Shown here one piece after another: positions 23,901 through 39,100 of a stretch of DNA of 64,000 bases. The stretch is taken from NCBI GenBank assembly GCA_015680905.1, contig CM027377.1:4364501-4428500 (forward strand), read 5' to 3'. The stretch is from Coptis chinensis (taxonomy: Eukaryota > Streptophyta > Magnoliopsida > Ranunculales > Ranunculaceae). Position numbers and translations under genes: made by a program. How positions within the stretch are numbered: the first letter of the stretch is position 1; each line of letters starts with the position of its first letter. The notes under the pieces were generated by a model. That model saw only the letters and a list, made by a program, of their open reading frames with translations, had not been told where the DNA came from and did no database searches.

Positions 23901-26900
23901 GCTTACTAGATCTAACCAATAATTGTTTCCATAATGGGTATGGTATACTTGAGTTTGCTCCTATTCTTCTTCAACTAGTGATGCAATTTCAAATAGAAAT
24001 GTGATATACTTCATATATAGAGAAATAATCAAGACCAATATGATTGCAGAAATGGTTATGGTATATTCATCTTGACCCTTCAGAAGAAATTCTCCACAGT
24101 ACCTGTGATAATACAGGAATCACATGATTGGTCCACGAATGTTCCGTCTGGATGTCATGAGCAAATACCTACACCAATTATATAGATGAAAGTAAGATGA
24201 AATGGTATACTTTATGAGTGAAAAAGAGTCATCAGAATTTCCTAATTAATACTGGACCCGATAGATATAAATTATAAAATTATAAATATTTCTGGTATAT
24301 CAATGTAAATGGATGTGGTCATGCAATTGAATGCATATGCAAAGAATTTCGTAGTTGAGCATAACTTTCTTGTTTCTAGCAAATGAATGTCCTAGACAGT
24401 TGGCATGCAAATTCTAGTACTTTTAACATAAATTACTTGTTTCTAGCAAATGAAGGTTCCAAACCATCAGCATGCAAATTCTAGTATTTAAACATAACTC
24501 TCTTGTTATGACTGTCAGGGAAAATGATGAAAAAAATAGATGGCCAACTCAGACATGACTTTGATATTATCTCCTGCCCATCTAGCACTGTAACCAGAAT
24601 ATATTGACTAACTATTCAGGGAAGGATACACAAAAAGCCAATAGAACTGCGAAAAGCATATAAAACCCCTAAGAAGTTGGCATCCACGGAGACAAAGTTC
24701 TGCTCAGTGTGAGGACGAAAGTGATGGCAACTTCGAACAGTAATAAAGGTTTGGGTCTCCTTAACCCAATAACTTCAAAAAAAAAACTTAGAACAGTGAC
24801 AGGCGCACATAATAGTTGAGAATTTTCTGATGCAACTTGGTCTTTGACACAAGACAAAAGCAAATAGTGACAGTAATAGCAACACCGCAACCAGAGTGAT
24901 AACCTACTCTAGAAAGGACAAAACTCAGTTCCTTATTCTGTGATTACTAAATTAACATCTCTACTGGGGATGTTGCATTTTATTTATTGACTTAAAAAAG
25001 GTAGATTTCATAAGTGGCAGTTTTCTGATAGAAATAAACTCCCAAACGATAAATTTTGTTGTGTAAATGTTTGTCCATCTTGCATCTTCTGATCTTCACA
25101 AGGCCAAGACATGATGTTAATAAGTGCAAACAAGACTTTTGGGGAACACAACTGGGTCAAAGCAAATTATTACAAGGCGTAAGTACATATGAAGCAAAGC
25201 AGTTAAAAGGGCCAATACAACAGTTGTTAGAGAATTAGCACTAAACAATAAGGACCCAGAAATTAAAAATAGATTATAGAATCTGTAATCAGGTCCCTTA
25301 TTTTTTTACTAGGTTACATTGACACGCCGTATTGGACACGGATACGAATTGTCGGACACGGCAAAATATCAAAATTCGAGGTAAATTACATGCAATATGT
25401 GTCCGACACGGACACGTGGATACGTATCTGATACGAATTTTTTTCAAAATATGGCGTGTCCATGTAACCTAGTTTTTTTATATTTTTTTTGTAGTGTATA
25501 ACATGGGAATGCTAAATGACAAATTCCAATACTTCAGAACATAGATTTTGGTTTTTGGTAAAGTAAAATATCGTCGTTAAATAAAAGAAAGAGATGATAG
25601 AGGTACACCAATACGGTAATACCTGCAGTAACTCTTTACATCTGTCCAGAGTAAGAAATCCCGATCTAAAAAATGCTTCTGTTGATAGTGACTGTAATAC
25701 CATGAGTGCAATTTCGCAGCACCTTGAACCAAGAAGAGTTGATTCTTCAAGCATTAAACCTTCACTTAATTGAAGTTCAGGATCAATGCGCGGAATCACT
25801 TGCCTGCTTATAACTGAATTTTTCCCCTGAAAAAGTATAAATAGTGCTAAGCCCCAAAGAAATTGATATTCTTTTGTCTCCAGCTCGACCATTCTATATC
25901 CAGATATTAGAGTACTTTCTGTTTCAATTTCATCAACTGCAGCAGAAGAGACATCTATTCCGTGCTTCACTGGAACAGCATCTAGTGCAGCTGCTTGCAG
26001 AAGTACAGGCCAGGCTTCTTCTAGACATCGCTGCAACTTTGAAAAAACCAACGGCGATTGAATACCTTCGAGAAATGGTTTAGACTGTGATGGAGAAAAT
26101 TACCATATTAGGTAGTCAAAAAAAGATACATCCAAAGTATTTTGCTAGTTGATCGAACTTGATTATTAAAAGATTCAACTTACAATGTTATTATCTTGCA
26201 AGTGGAAGCAAGTATAACTATAGTCCTTTAGAATCCAAATCCAGTACTTCCCCAGCACACTTGAACTTTGTGAAAACTGTGGTATGAGCGCTAAGTACTC
26301 GTCTGGAACTCTGCAATTTTGTCTCCTCAAGAATGCATACACATAAGATTTGACTGAAGCGTGGGCAGCCAAAAGTCTCACCTTGATCTAGGATGAGTTA
26401 TAAAGCTTTAGTTAGAACTTTCTTGTGTGAGAAAATGAAAAACAGAAAGATGGTGCACAAGGGAGAAATTTACAGCTATTACAAGTATGGAAAAGATAAA
26501 CATTAAACACATGGTGAAACTGAAGAGTTTCGAAGACCTAATACAATTTAAAAACCATGCACGCATACCATACCTTGCACGCAACCCATTCAGCAAAGGA
26601 CGGATAATAGAGGTCCTTGAAATCATTTAATGGGCGCGATATCAGTGAGAATATACGTTTAACTGCAGCTTGATCCCCACTGATAATACTGCTAGTTAAG
26701 ATCTGTACATTAAATATCCAAATCAACTTCACACGACAAACTAACTAACAATTCAGAAACCTGAAACTAAGAACTATCCACTTCCAAACCTTGGTAGCAA
26801 GGTGCAGCCCTGCTTCCAAGAGTAGAGGACTGGAGCATGTGTCTAAGGAAGTGCGTACTGCAGAAACAAGCTGAGCCTGGAACCATCACACAGATGATGA

Positions 26901-29900
26901 ATTTACTCCCAGGTAAGAATATTCTCTATACGATAAAACATCTCATGATATTTAGAACCATCAATATTTATGTGAAGGAAATTATGAATGAAAAGACCAA
27001 CTGAAAGAAGGTGAAAGTTGAAATAAATCGTCAGATGAACCTGATACTGTTCCATGAGAAAGTGTCCTGGAAATTCTGGATCTGGTATGTTTTCAAACTG
27101 AAAGATAAAATAATAAAGAGATGAGATCTTATGATAGTTGTGGTAGTGAATATATTGAAGATAACCTTGTAATAAACATCCAGGAGGGAATAAAAATGTT
27201 TTTATTAGCCACTAGCATATTAAGTGAAGTGGTTGGTGGAGCATTTACCTATAGCTATTGCTTGGAAATAATGGAGGTAGAGAAATATGAGAATCTGTTT
27301 TTAACAATAAGAAAAGGATTTGCACAAGATAGTGGGGGTCAAGGGAACCTCGTTCTATTGGCATGCCTATCTTCATGTTTCTGAGTAAATTTTGTTGACT
27401 CTGTGTCGTTGGTATTTTTTACATGATTGTAGCGGAAGGGTGTGCCTTGGATGGCTTTGTAGCATGTTGATTAAAGACAAGAAAAAATAATTAATAATAA
27501 CAAGAGTTGACTTTGGCGGATGGAGCGTGAGTCAATGGAACCACAGTAGGAACAGAAGAACATATGTCTGGAATCATGCACCTGGATCTGGTTTCAGAAA
27601 ATTTTAAAAAATAAATAAAAATAACAAAAGAATGCTCCAGAGACTGAAGAATTGTACCTTGTCCATAATGGTGCAAAGAAGTTCAACACCAATTGGTTGC
27701 ATGTTCTCAAACTGGATTGTGCTTACCTAAAACAGAGAAGATGTAATATCAGAAAATCAGTATTACTTCTTAATATAAAGATCAATGCCCAATACAATTA
27801 AGACACCATAGTAAAATTAAGTCTACAACTTTGGACAGACCTGATAAGCAATTGCAATAAGCTCCTGTATGTGCAATACCAACCAATCACTGTTGGCTTG
27901 CCCTTTAGCAGACAACCTCCTTGCTAAAGAGAGATCAAAATGAGCAGGTTCCTTTCCAACAGCAACAGGGACATGGCTCAAACACCTAAAATTAACAACT
28001 TTATCAAAAGACAAAAAATAAAAACGAATGCAGAATAGTTTACAGTTGCCTGATAGTTTACAGTTGCCTGACTTGCTGATATGGATCTTGATGCTACTAC
28101 TTCCACCGCTAAAGTATGTATGATGCTTACAAGTGACATGATTCATGCTTATTAACTCACATGTTTTATGCTTATAAGTCAAAGAAATTCAAGCAATACG
28201 TACACAAAATAAAAGCTCATTAACTAAGTAGGAAATTTCCTCGCTTCTGAATTGGCAAAGGAGTCAAAAATTATTTCCTGATAACTGCAATTAAACCAAG
28301 CTACAATAGTATAACTAGGCCTATAACAGATAATCACATCCCTCGAGACTGCCCCCTCTTTGTGATAGATTTTTCATTGATGATTTCTGAAATTTTTCTT
28401 ACAAAAAACTTTGGGGCGGGCGAAAAATACAGACTATCTAGGCATTTAACATAACAAATAATGCATTTAATACTGAAGTATATCTAAGATCAGCAAGCTT
28501 AACAAGGCATGCTTGTTCCTTGCAGATCACTGATTGTGCATGACATTTCAAAGCATGACCTCCCTCAATTTTAACATAGTTTAGCCATTACATTCACATC
28601 TCACATCAACCCAACTATCAAACCTTTAGTAGGGAGTCTAGGAGGACTGGGCCTTTGATGAATATCTTTATAAGCCGATAAGGAAACCATATGAAGGTAA
28701 TATACCAAATCATATTGCAAGTTACCTACAGAACTCATAATTAACGCTTCCCACATGCCGACAACACATCTTAGTAACCTCATTATAATTGCATTTAGAG
28801 TGAGTTGTTGTTCGAGGCAGGGACATTTACATTTATGAAACAGACATAGTAGCCTAATAATCATATGTAGGTAAACAGCTGAAACCAAGATCTTATAAAG
28901 TACTAAAGAGCAAACTGAGTTTTGAGATAAAGTCATGTCACGAATATCAAGTTACATACTCTGCAGCGAATACCCTAGTTCGATACCGAAGATGATTTTC
29001 TCGTTTACGATCAATGCCCAAAACATCAGTAGTGGAAAGTTTTATCTTTCGGTCCTGTGCACTTGCAACCATGTTTTCATCATCTTCGCCAAAATATATG
29101 CCAGAATCACCCTCTGAGCCAATTGGAGGATCATTTCCTGATCTGGTATTTATTGTTGTTGACGTAGCAAGAATCTGGAAAGAGTATTAAGAATCCTGTT
29201 AAATTACAGATCATATTAACATCAGATACTAAATAAAAACAACCACATTCGGTTGAAAAGTTATAAAGAAAAACATGTCTTCAAATCTTGAATAACAGTT
29301 TTCTAACTTACTTTTCCAGGCATACATTGGGCTGGGGGTTGTAATTTGTTGTTTTGGAATAAAGATCCCCCAAAGAACACGATAGCATTTTCAAGATAGA
29401 GTTAACCATGAGTTTTTATTTGAAAAATATCGGATTCAAGATGATCCATATCAATATGTTGTCATCACATACATAGTAAAAATAAAGAAAAACGCTATTC
29501 GTATGTGGTGGTTCGTAATCAGAGTCGAAAATTCCAATAACCATGTCGTATTTTTCTTTTAAAAAAAGGATGGAAAATCAATGGGTGGTAACACTGGATA
29601 TTTGCTGAAACTACGTAAAAACTAAAAAGAGAGGAGACACCGAACTCACGAAAGAGAGATAAAAGCTACTTGTCTTCTTCCTTTGCAATTACTTTTTCTT
29701 TATAAATTTGATCTAATAGATCTTAAATAAAAAGTTCCTTAGCAATATATCTAGAACAATACAACTCTAGTCCTTGAAAAGTATTATTTATTGCAAATAC
29801 ACTAAAAGAACTGTGTACAGTACACTAAAGAAAAGTAAGATAAATTTTGTCAGTGGAAGTATTTGAATTTTAAAGCTCAAGAATAATGATGTCAGCAAGA

Positions 29901-32173
29901 GATTTGAATGATGTAAAGATACGAAAATTACCATGTTCCGGCATATTGATATCCAATGTGATGGGCATGAAGAGCAAGAGGTATAAAGCAACCGAGTTAT
30001 AGTGGCACGCACCAAATTTCCAATCCTACATAACACAAATAAAAAAAAAATTAAACTCAAGTACTTACAGAAATCAAAACCAATGATAATAATTATTACC
30101 TTCATGGTTGTAAAACTGTAAATAATTATCCAACTTTGTATACGTGTATAATTCCACGCTTCTAGAAAAGCATAGATCACTATAATTGGAAAGATAAATT
30201 GTTTTTTCTTTTTTCCTTTTTAATACCAGTTAATAACCTATTCCCTGAGCCCCTAAATCCCCTTTACCCTGATGAAGGTGGGATTCAATCCCAAAGACCA
30301 AGGGCTGAACCTCCCAAGACTTGACCAGTAAGCCACTGAACACCTTACATTGATGTTAAAAAAATATTGAGCCAAGACTCGACCATTGTAAAGTACTAAG
30401 TCAATGTTGAATTTGTCAGCAAGCCAAAGGAGAAACAAATCCACAGTTGAGAACGTATAAAAATTAAGGGTTGAGTAAAGATACAAATAATTGAGGCAAA
30501 GGCTCATACTCTCCCAAATTAAACCACAGACGACCTTCTCCATTTGTGGTCATGCTCCTTTGTGGACATTAAGGGTGTTTCCTGTTGCTATGTGGGTGAT
30601 TTTGGGGAGGGGGGGTGTTAAGCCTCTTCATAGGCTCTGCTGGTGGGAATTTTGATGCAATTTGCTTTGTACTTGTAGAATATCTAAACCTCCATTTCCT
30701 TTTCATTTCACAGTTTTCTACTTGATTGTTAAAATAAAAACATGGAGCAAAAAGAATGCAGTCATGGTTGATAAACTTCAACTGTGGTGATAAAATATTG
30801 AGCAAACATCACGAAGCTAACACAGAACTTTCTCTTCCTTTTCAAAAAAATTCACAAAAGAAGAAAGCAATGGAAGAAACGAAGCAAGTAAAGTCTGACA
30901 AAATCCAATTTCTACATCCACTTGCACTGGTCATATTATTAATTATATCAAAACCATCAACATGTATAAAACATGTCATTGTTTCTTCTATACCATCTAA
31001 TTTAAAACTTTTTTACTATTTCCTCCTCAGTTAAGGAACGCCAAATAATCTTGTGCTCTACCAAGCTAGGAAACATTATTCCTAAAGCATTTCTTTCACA
31101 ATTATCTGTCTCAAAACTCAAAATGCAGGGGGTTTCGACGCATTTCGTGTTCTTTGTATAGTTAAAATAATAAAATGCCTTGCTCCAACAAAGGGAATAG
31201 TACGACCCTACAACTGACAATCAGGTGTACTGTTTGAGGACTTTGTCCAATTAGTATTAAGAAATAGGGTATGGACCAATTCAAACTTGTACTAAATATC
31301 AATCAGATAATAGACACTCACAATAACATAAGAACATCAGACAAAAACAAAGAAAACAACAACACAACAAAGGATTGTGTTTTAACCTAGGTTACATGGA
31401 CACGCCATATTTTGAAAAAAATCAGTGTCGGATATGTATCCACGCGTCCGTGTCGGACACATATTGCATGTAATTTACCTCGAATTTTGATATTTTGCCA
31501 TGTCCGACAATTCGTATCCGTGTCTGATACGGTGTGTCAATGTAACCTAGGTTTTAACATAACAAATGCAACTTTTAACTACAATTATAAACATTTTAAC
31601 ATAGATATAGCTGTACATACTCAGGATCCGTTTCTTCATCAAGCATACAGAATAAGTCCTCCTCTATTTTCTGAGCAATAATGGCAACCTGAAAAGTAAA
31701 TGTCAGTTCTTGTTCTTAAATCCGGACAAATATCAAGCAAAAAAAAAACTTCACAAGTTAGATAGTTTCAACGTAAGTATTTTTCTGATTGTGAGTCGTA
31801 TATATATGGGGGGAGGGATAGAGCCACTCCCGAGCCACTCCATCGACTTACAAATTAAATTAAGACCTGATTTTTTGTGGATATGATGTTCTCACAATAG
31901 ATAGCATGCCTACAAAATTTCATTCTATTTGGATGTCTAACCTTGCGAAAACTAGTGTTCAATTTTGAACATTTATCTAACGGTCCAGAATTTTCCAATT
32001 TCATAATAATATTTGATTAAGTTAAAGATATTTGAATGGGCCGAAATTTTGTGGGCATGTTATTCATGGTGGGAGATCATCTCTACAAAATATCGGCCCT
32101 TAATTCAATTGATAGGATGAGATATGGTTTTGTATGTTTTGGGAGTGGCTATAACTGGAGTGGCTATATCCCT

Positions 32174-32266
<93 letters not shown>

Positions 32267-33126
32267 TAACGTTCACCGAGAGGCTTATTTATGTGGAGTT
32301 TGTACTATCTGGTCTTCCTCTCATGATACGAAAATTATGGAGGTTTAACAAGGAAAGAAGCTTTTGTGAGACATAAAATCTCGTTAAAGAAAAAAAGAAA
32401 ACTTGTTAAGTTTTGTGCAGCTTCCAGCTAAGAGCCACAAAAGTTTTGATAAAACAACTCATTAAGTTCGATGGTATCTTCCAAGAGAAATATCGTTAAT
32501 ACAAAAAGGGAAAGCACAAAAAACATTCAGTTTCCTCACCGGATCTTTTTCAATCAGATGCCGCAGAGTGGAAACAGCTAGATGCCTAAGTATTGGCTGT
32601 AAAAGGCAAAATCAAACTGTTTAGTGCTCATTGGCTCCAAAGTAAATAAATAAAGTAGAAGGTGTATATAAGTTTTTGAAATTGCAGAATTACCTGTCTT
32701 GAGGAAAGAGTAGGAAGAAGTGTACACACATGGGAGTGCATAGAAACAGCTTGTGGGGCGAAAAGAGCAAGTTGTTGGGTGAACCTAACACTCCTACAAA
32801 ATTGATGGAGGTCACCAAACTATGCCAAAAGAATCAGAACTTAGTAGGAGAGAATTATTTGACAGACATACTCAAGTAGTGTCGAAGTTTCTTTCCCTGA
32901 ACTTATTTCTGCTACAACAGACTGAAAAGAAAAGGAAAAAAAAAAAGAACGATATAAACATTATCAATGACAATCACACAATACAAAGAAAAGCTTAAAA
33001 GAGAACAAGCCAAAATAAAATTTTGAATTGCTGAAAGTCATTAATTTTGACATTGTGTTGGACAAGAGCAGCACAATATGAATGTTTCACAGCGATGCAA
33101 TGTAGTTGTGTTTTCATATATATGTA

Positions 33127-33178
<52 letters not shown>

Positions 33179-36100
33179 GTCATAAAAAGCAGTAAATAAT
33201 TGACCTTGCAACGTGAAAAGAAAATGCTTCCAGGAGAAAGCTCGGGACCAAGAACAGCAACAATAGCATTTATAAGGCGGCCTATCCCCTGCCGAAGATC
33301 AACCCATCCATTCTCCTCAGATAATAGGATTTCCATAGCAAGTAAGAGTGTTGCCTACATTGATCAAAGTTAAAAGGCGTGAATAACTGAAGTACTATCA
33401 CAACATCATGAAGTAGAACAGGAGAAAACCAGTACAATAGCATGGTATAATTTTTGTAGTGGAAAATAGATGAAAAGTTTTCGCTAAATGTATGAAAATG
33501 AATCTGACAATCTGCCAAAAGCTCTTAATAAGTGGCCCCCACTAACAAGGGAGGATGGCAAAAAAGATGCAGACAATAAGTGGTTCTCAAATTTTAAAAG
33601 AAGAAAAGCAAATAAGCAATAAGGTATAGAATTGTGATACTTCAATACTACTTTTGGCAGAGAGAAATGTTACACTGGTTTCAGTAAAAACATGTTACCA
33701 TTTCACTCAGTTTGAAGAATAATTTAACTTAAGCCTAAGGTAATTGCAACCGCAAAGTAAAGCTTTTCCAGGAGTTCAGTTTAATTTTGTGTATAGTGAA
33801 AGAAAGTTGTTTACATGCAAAGAAAGAAAGTGTATAAATCCGGCCTCAACAAGAAGAAAGAAAGAGGGAGACATAAAGAATAGATAGGAAAAAGAATACG
33901 GCCTTAATAAGTTTTGGCCCATCTCACACACATAGATACAACCTAATAACTTCGGATCATGGGTGATAGACAAGGCCTTCGGATGCTCTTTGGCAAATCT
34001 CCCATACATTAATAGAACTCTAACATAAAGGATATAACAGATTGCTAAGTAAAGACTAATGATGCTCAGAGAGGATGATAATTCTGGTTTCTTTCAAGGC
34101 TAATAATTGGACAACTGCTACACTTGGCTTTGTCAGGAGTATGTCCTCCAGTGTGAATATTTACCAGGACTTAAGCACCAACTTCATAAGAATGATTTTG
34201 GAAATGTGCAATGTTAGTTTTCTAGTATAAATTTTCTTAATGAATGCAATCCTATTTAAAGCATATCGCTTCAACAACAAAAAAATGCAATGGATTACTA
34301 AGATAGTCCCCTCCATATATGAGATGGAGTAACCCCTTTTTACAGAAAGAAATTATACAGAAAAGATTGTGCAACAGAAGTTCAACCAATATCTCACTAA
34401 TTCCTACGTACCTGCACTTGGGACACAAAGGACAAGCCAGCAGCCTCTATTGTCAAAAGAAGTCCATGCAAGGACCAGATTTGCAAGGAAGCATTGTGAC
34501 TTTTAGCCAATAATGATATTGAGCTCACAGTTGCAGGCACCAATATTGACAACGCCATTCCTCCTGCACTGCACCCAAAATAGTTCAAATGAACCTAATA
34601 AACTATTAATCATTACTCTCAAACAAGAAGAACAGAAAGTGGGAAAGGCATTATCAGTGGCACAAACAAACAGCTATGGTCACAAATCCTGGTTGCCAGG
34701 GAGGAAAAAAGTAAAAATGAATATGCAAGACAAAGAAAGTGTCTTGCCCCTATAACTTTTTATCCATTCCATAGCTGGAACATAATAAATAAATAAATAG
34801 TGATTTGTGATGAACGAAGATCCTCTTCAAATAACATGTACACATGGATAACCAGAATATAGATCAATGGCTTGTACTACTCAGTGAAAAGTTGAAACTC
34901 ACCTGCAGTGAATGCAACCAAGTGAGAGTGCAATGGATCCCGTAAAGTTCGAATCAGTTGCTCCAATTAGATCCCCAAGCAAAGACCGCGTCTGTGTATC
35001 ACTACAACAATTCAGCTAGGAACGTAAAAGTGAGAGAATAAATTGTTTGAAATGGTGGAAATTTTCTTTTTTCTTTCTCTTGATTTAATATAATGACAAA
35101 GTTTACCAAACCTAGGACCAACAGACCCAACTCGACACCCCCACACATAGAAAGCTAAAAGAAAGACCACAAGGACACAAAGCATCAACAAAGAACAGTA
35201 AGAGAGCCCGGGGGGTGGATTAAAACAGATAGTAAAAAACACAGATAGTAAAAAACAATGAACACATAAAATTAGAGGGAGGTCATGGCTCCTAGCAATT
35301 TGTGTATCACTGATCTTAACTTGTAAGAAAACATAGTTGCTACACTAACGAAAATATTATTATCAAAATATCCTAATGTGGAACACACCAGCCTAGCTGT
35401 ATAGATGTCATTCCCAAGGCGAGCTAATAGACCAAGACCTTCCGATGACGCTCGGCGTTGGGCTGCACAAATGTCCCCCTCTGAGAGAATACCCTGCAGT
35501 AATTGAAACAATTATATACGGACAAAGGACTAAAAATGAAAGAAAGAAAAAGAAACCAAAAAACAAAAACAATCTGAGAAGCCCATAACTGGAAATCAAC
35601 CTGGAAAATAGCCTGCACAGAACTTAATATATCCACTCCCAAGGGTTGAGGTCGTAGAGCAAGCAGTGCCTGAATAAGGACAGGGAGCCTTCAGACAAAC
35701 ATAAACAACCATTTCAAATGCACAAAGAATAACCAATGCTGATAAGTACCTTCAACCCAGCAAGTAATCCCACACATGCATTGGTGACACTCGCTGAGTG
35801 CCATGATTGCTTTTTACCAGATTTTAAACATTGTTCAATCAGTCCAAGAAGTGAGAGCTTTCCACCACTATCCTGAGACAAATCCTCAAGTATTAGCTGG
35901 ACATAACCCCAACCATGCCCCTAAAATAATTATGACACTAAGGATTCTGCCCATTTACCTGAGTAGCAAAGAGGATCCCAAAGCAAAGAAGCATCTGGTT
36001 CACCAACATCTTGATTGTAGTCTCCGGCTTCAATATCAATTCCAAATTAGCAATCATTTAGAACAAAATGAAAATTAATATTGTAACGGAAGGCATCTCT

Positions 36101-39100
36101 GCAGAAGCACTGAACTACAGTTCAAGTATGGAAAACATGTACAGAACAGTATATAGAATAGTGGCCAATGGAGAACTACTATCCTTTATTATTATTTCCT
36201 GCTTCTAGTTGTGCCCCACCTATTATCATTCTACGGGCCTCCTTTCGATATCAGAAAATTCGAGTTTTCACAGTAATCAGAGATTTAACATGGAAGGAGA
36301 ATTATTGAGACTTACTATTACAATCCACTTCTAGGTGTGTTACACACTTCTACCTATGTTCTACCCCCAGATAAAATTTCACTCGTTAGAAGGTGAAGCT
36401 TTAAACAGGTAACTTAGTGTATTGGGGGTTTAGCTGTTTCGAAGAGTATTTACCCTCCACAAAAGACATTGGATTCTTTCATTTTTTTTTTTGGGACCAG
36501 AAAACAAAAAGCACGAATTTCATCCAGAATCACATTACATCCCTATATGGAAGCATAATGCATGTTGCATCCACAGTTCTTTATGAAAAACTTTGTTGTT
36601 TTTAAGTTAAGAAAAAGCATTTTTGGAGTGAAAATCACTTTGGACTTAGATTATTTATTTTAGCATTAAGCATCCATCTCACAACAGCCTTGCATCCAGG
36701 TAGCCTGGTGCAACATGCATGTTGCATCCATCTAACCTGTGTGCATGTTGCCTAATGAACACAAAAACATATTTACACTGAGAATATTAATATTGGCGGA
36801 AAGAGATATGTAGAATACATTTGTACCAAGAGGCGCACAAAAAGCACCATAGAGATATTTCCATAATTATGTGTTACTGTGTTTTAATGAAATATGGAGA
36901 ACATCAACATGGAATGAGATCTATAAAACCCCATATTTACAAAGAGATGAACAAAAACAAAATAGATGAGAATTCCATAATGTGTCAGAGAGACTTGTTA
37001 CCACCTGAGGAAAAGTAGACAATTCATTCTCCCATACACAGGGCATCAAGCCATCCTTCCCTCCTTGAAATGCTCGAAGTTCATCTTCAAACCAATCCCT
37101 GTGTAAAATCATATGGCGTTGTCAACAGCATCAGACAGCTTATATTTTTCCCAAGTTAAGAAGACATTGGCAATCAAACTTCACAGAAGAACGAGCATGA
37201 ATAAACGGATTAAAATTTGATTGAATCTAGTGTGGGAATTTGTGTCACCTTCCAGGGATCCAAGGACCCAAACATGCATCTCTTTTGTCCAACAGCAACC
37301 TCAGACATGAGCTTTCTTCACATCCAGAAGGATCTCTTTTTTGTTCAAGCATTACAAAATATCCCGACCAGAAAACATAAACAAAACTTTATCAGTTTTC
37401 ACACTGTCACACATTTAATGAGATAATTCCTTACTGCAATAAGCATCTTATCAGAATTCCACAGCTCTGTGTATACTAAGCTACTATGAGTCAGAAAATA
37501 TATCTCAATTACCTAAAAGGAGTGGTACATATTTGAATAATCTGAGGGTGGTCGCTTTTATAAGCCATAGGATCAGAAAGAGACTGATAAGCTATTAATA
37601 TTCTGATAATAAACAGGTCCAGCGCAGGCTTCACTTCTGACAGTTGTTTCACTGCTAACAATGATATATAAGACAAAGCCCTGCTTACAAAGAATATATC
37701 AAAAAATCCACAAAAGGGTGACCAAGAATGGATAATGAAATGAAGACATTACATTATGAGAGTTCTCAAGACCACAGCATACAGGAATGCAGGAAAAAGT
37801 TAAACAAAACAATTCTCATAATGGAACCTTACCTGCCAAGGTACACTAGCACTGGTTGAAGCAAAATCCCATTATTAAAATCCACCATGTTTGGAAAAAT
37901 GAAGCACTTTATAAACGATGTCAGCGCATCAACTGCAGCAGACCATACCCTACATAGAAATATCACAAAAAGGTCAAAGTCTTCATTATTTTTAGACGGC
38001 CAAAAAAATATTGAGTAGTTCTAGGCAGTCATCTTTATGCATTAATATTGTCTTTATCCATGAGTAAAACTAACTGAATACTTGAGTTAAACCATATAGC
38101 TGTAAAAAGTTATCAATATCGTGAAAAATAAATTTCTTGGGTTGAAATTAAACTACTTGTCAATCACAAGAACATAAAACAAGATCCAAAGCCAACTTGA
38201 GACAGCATCATCTTGCTTATACAACCATAAAGTCAACAGATGGAACAGAAGATTTTTAATAAAATTATGAAAAATATAATAAAGAACCAACCGTATTTCA
38301 GAAGATAAATCTTCTCCTTCCTTCAATAGATAGTCAGAAATTCCACCAAAAAGAGGAGCCCAAAGTGACAAGATATCAAACACCTGGTCTTCAAGTTCCT
38401 GTACACAGCACAAAAGCCCCTATGAATCAGAAAGACCTAAGGTGTCCAGTGACCTACAGGTCAAGAATCAAGACTATGGAGGTTGGGCCAAGGCCTTGGT
38501 TCGATTCCCACCTTCACCAAGGAAAGGAGTTTAAGAGTGTGTGTGTGTGTGTGGGAGATGACAGTTATACAAATACAAGAAGATGAGTAGGTACCTCCTT
38601 TGGCATAGAGGCTATAAGTGATGCCAAAAGCAACCATCCAGCTTCCTTCTCCACAAATGAAGCTACTGGGTTCCGACTAAATTCAGTCAACATCTTCTTT
38701 GAAACTTCAAGCACTGACTGAGGCAATCTGGGTATGTCAATGTTGCAAAAACATAACCATTAAGGAGAAGAAAATCCGGAAGGGGATTCAAGACTCTATG
38801 CACTTCAGGCTTCCCCAATACCTCTAGATGAAAAACAACTTAATGATTAATGACATACAGAAACAGATAAATAGTAACGATTGTTATTGTTGTCATTAAT
38901 ATTATTATTATTACTGTAATTATGATTACTACATTTTTTTTGTATCGGTGAACTGAAAGAGTATATTAAAAATAAAGAAGTAGGTCGAGAAAACCTACAA
39001 TTACTATTAAAGAAAGAAAGAAAGAAAGAAAGAAAAAGACTGCATTCTTATTATATTGTTATTGTTACTATCATTATTAGTATTATTACGATAAAATGGC

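Noticed and set aside
25512..25622. Extension of the large SWEETIE exon frame past CKELLQ
   Set aside because: A strong donor (CAG|GTATTA) ends the exon at 25623, and the next exon (24103-24168) continues the family sequence.
32036..32348. Open frames with Tyr-Ile and Cys-Val runs
   Set aside because: They translate the TA/TG microsatellite.
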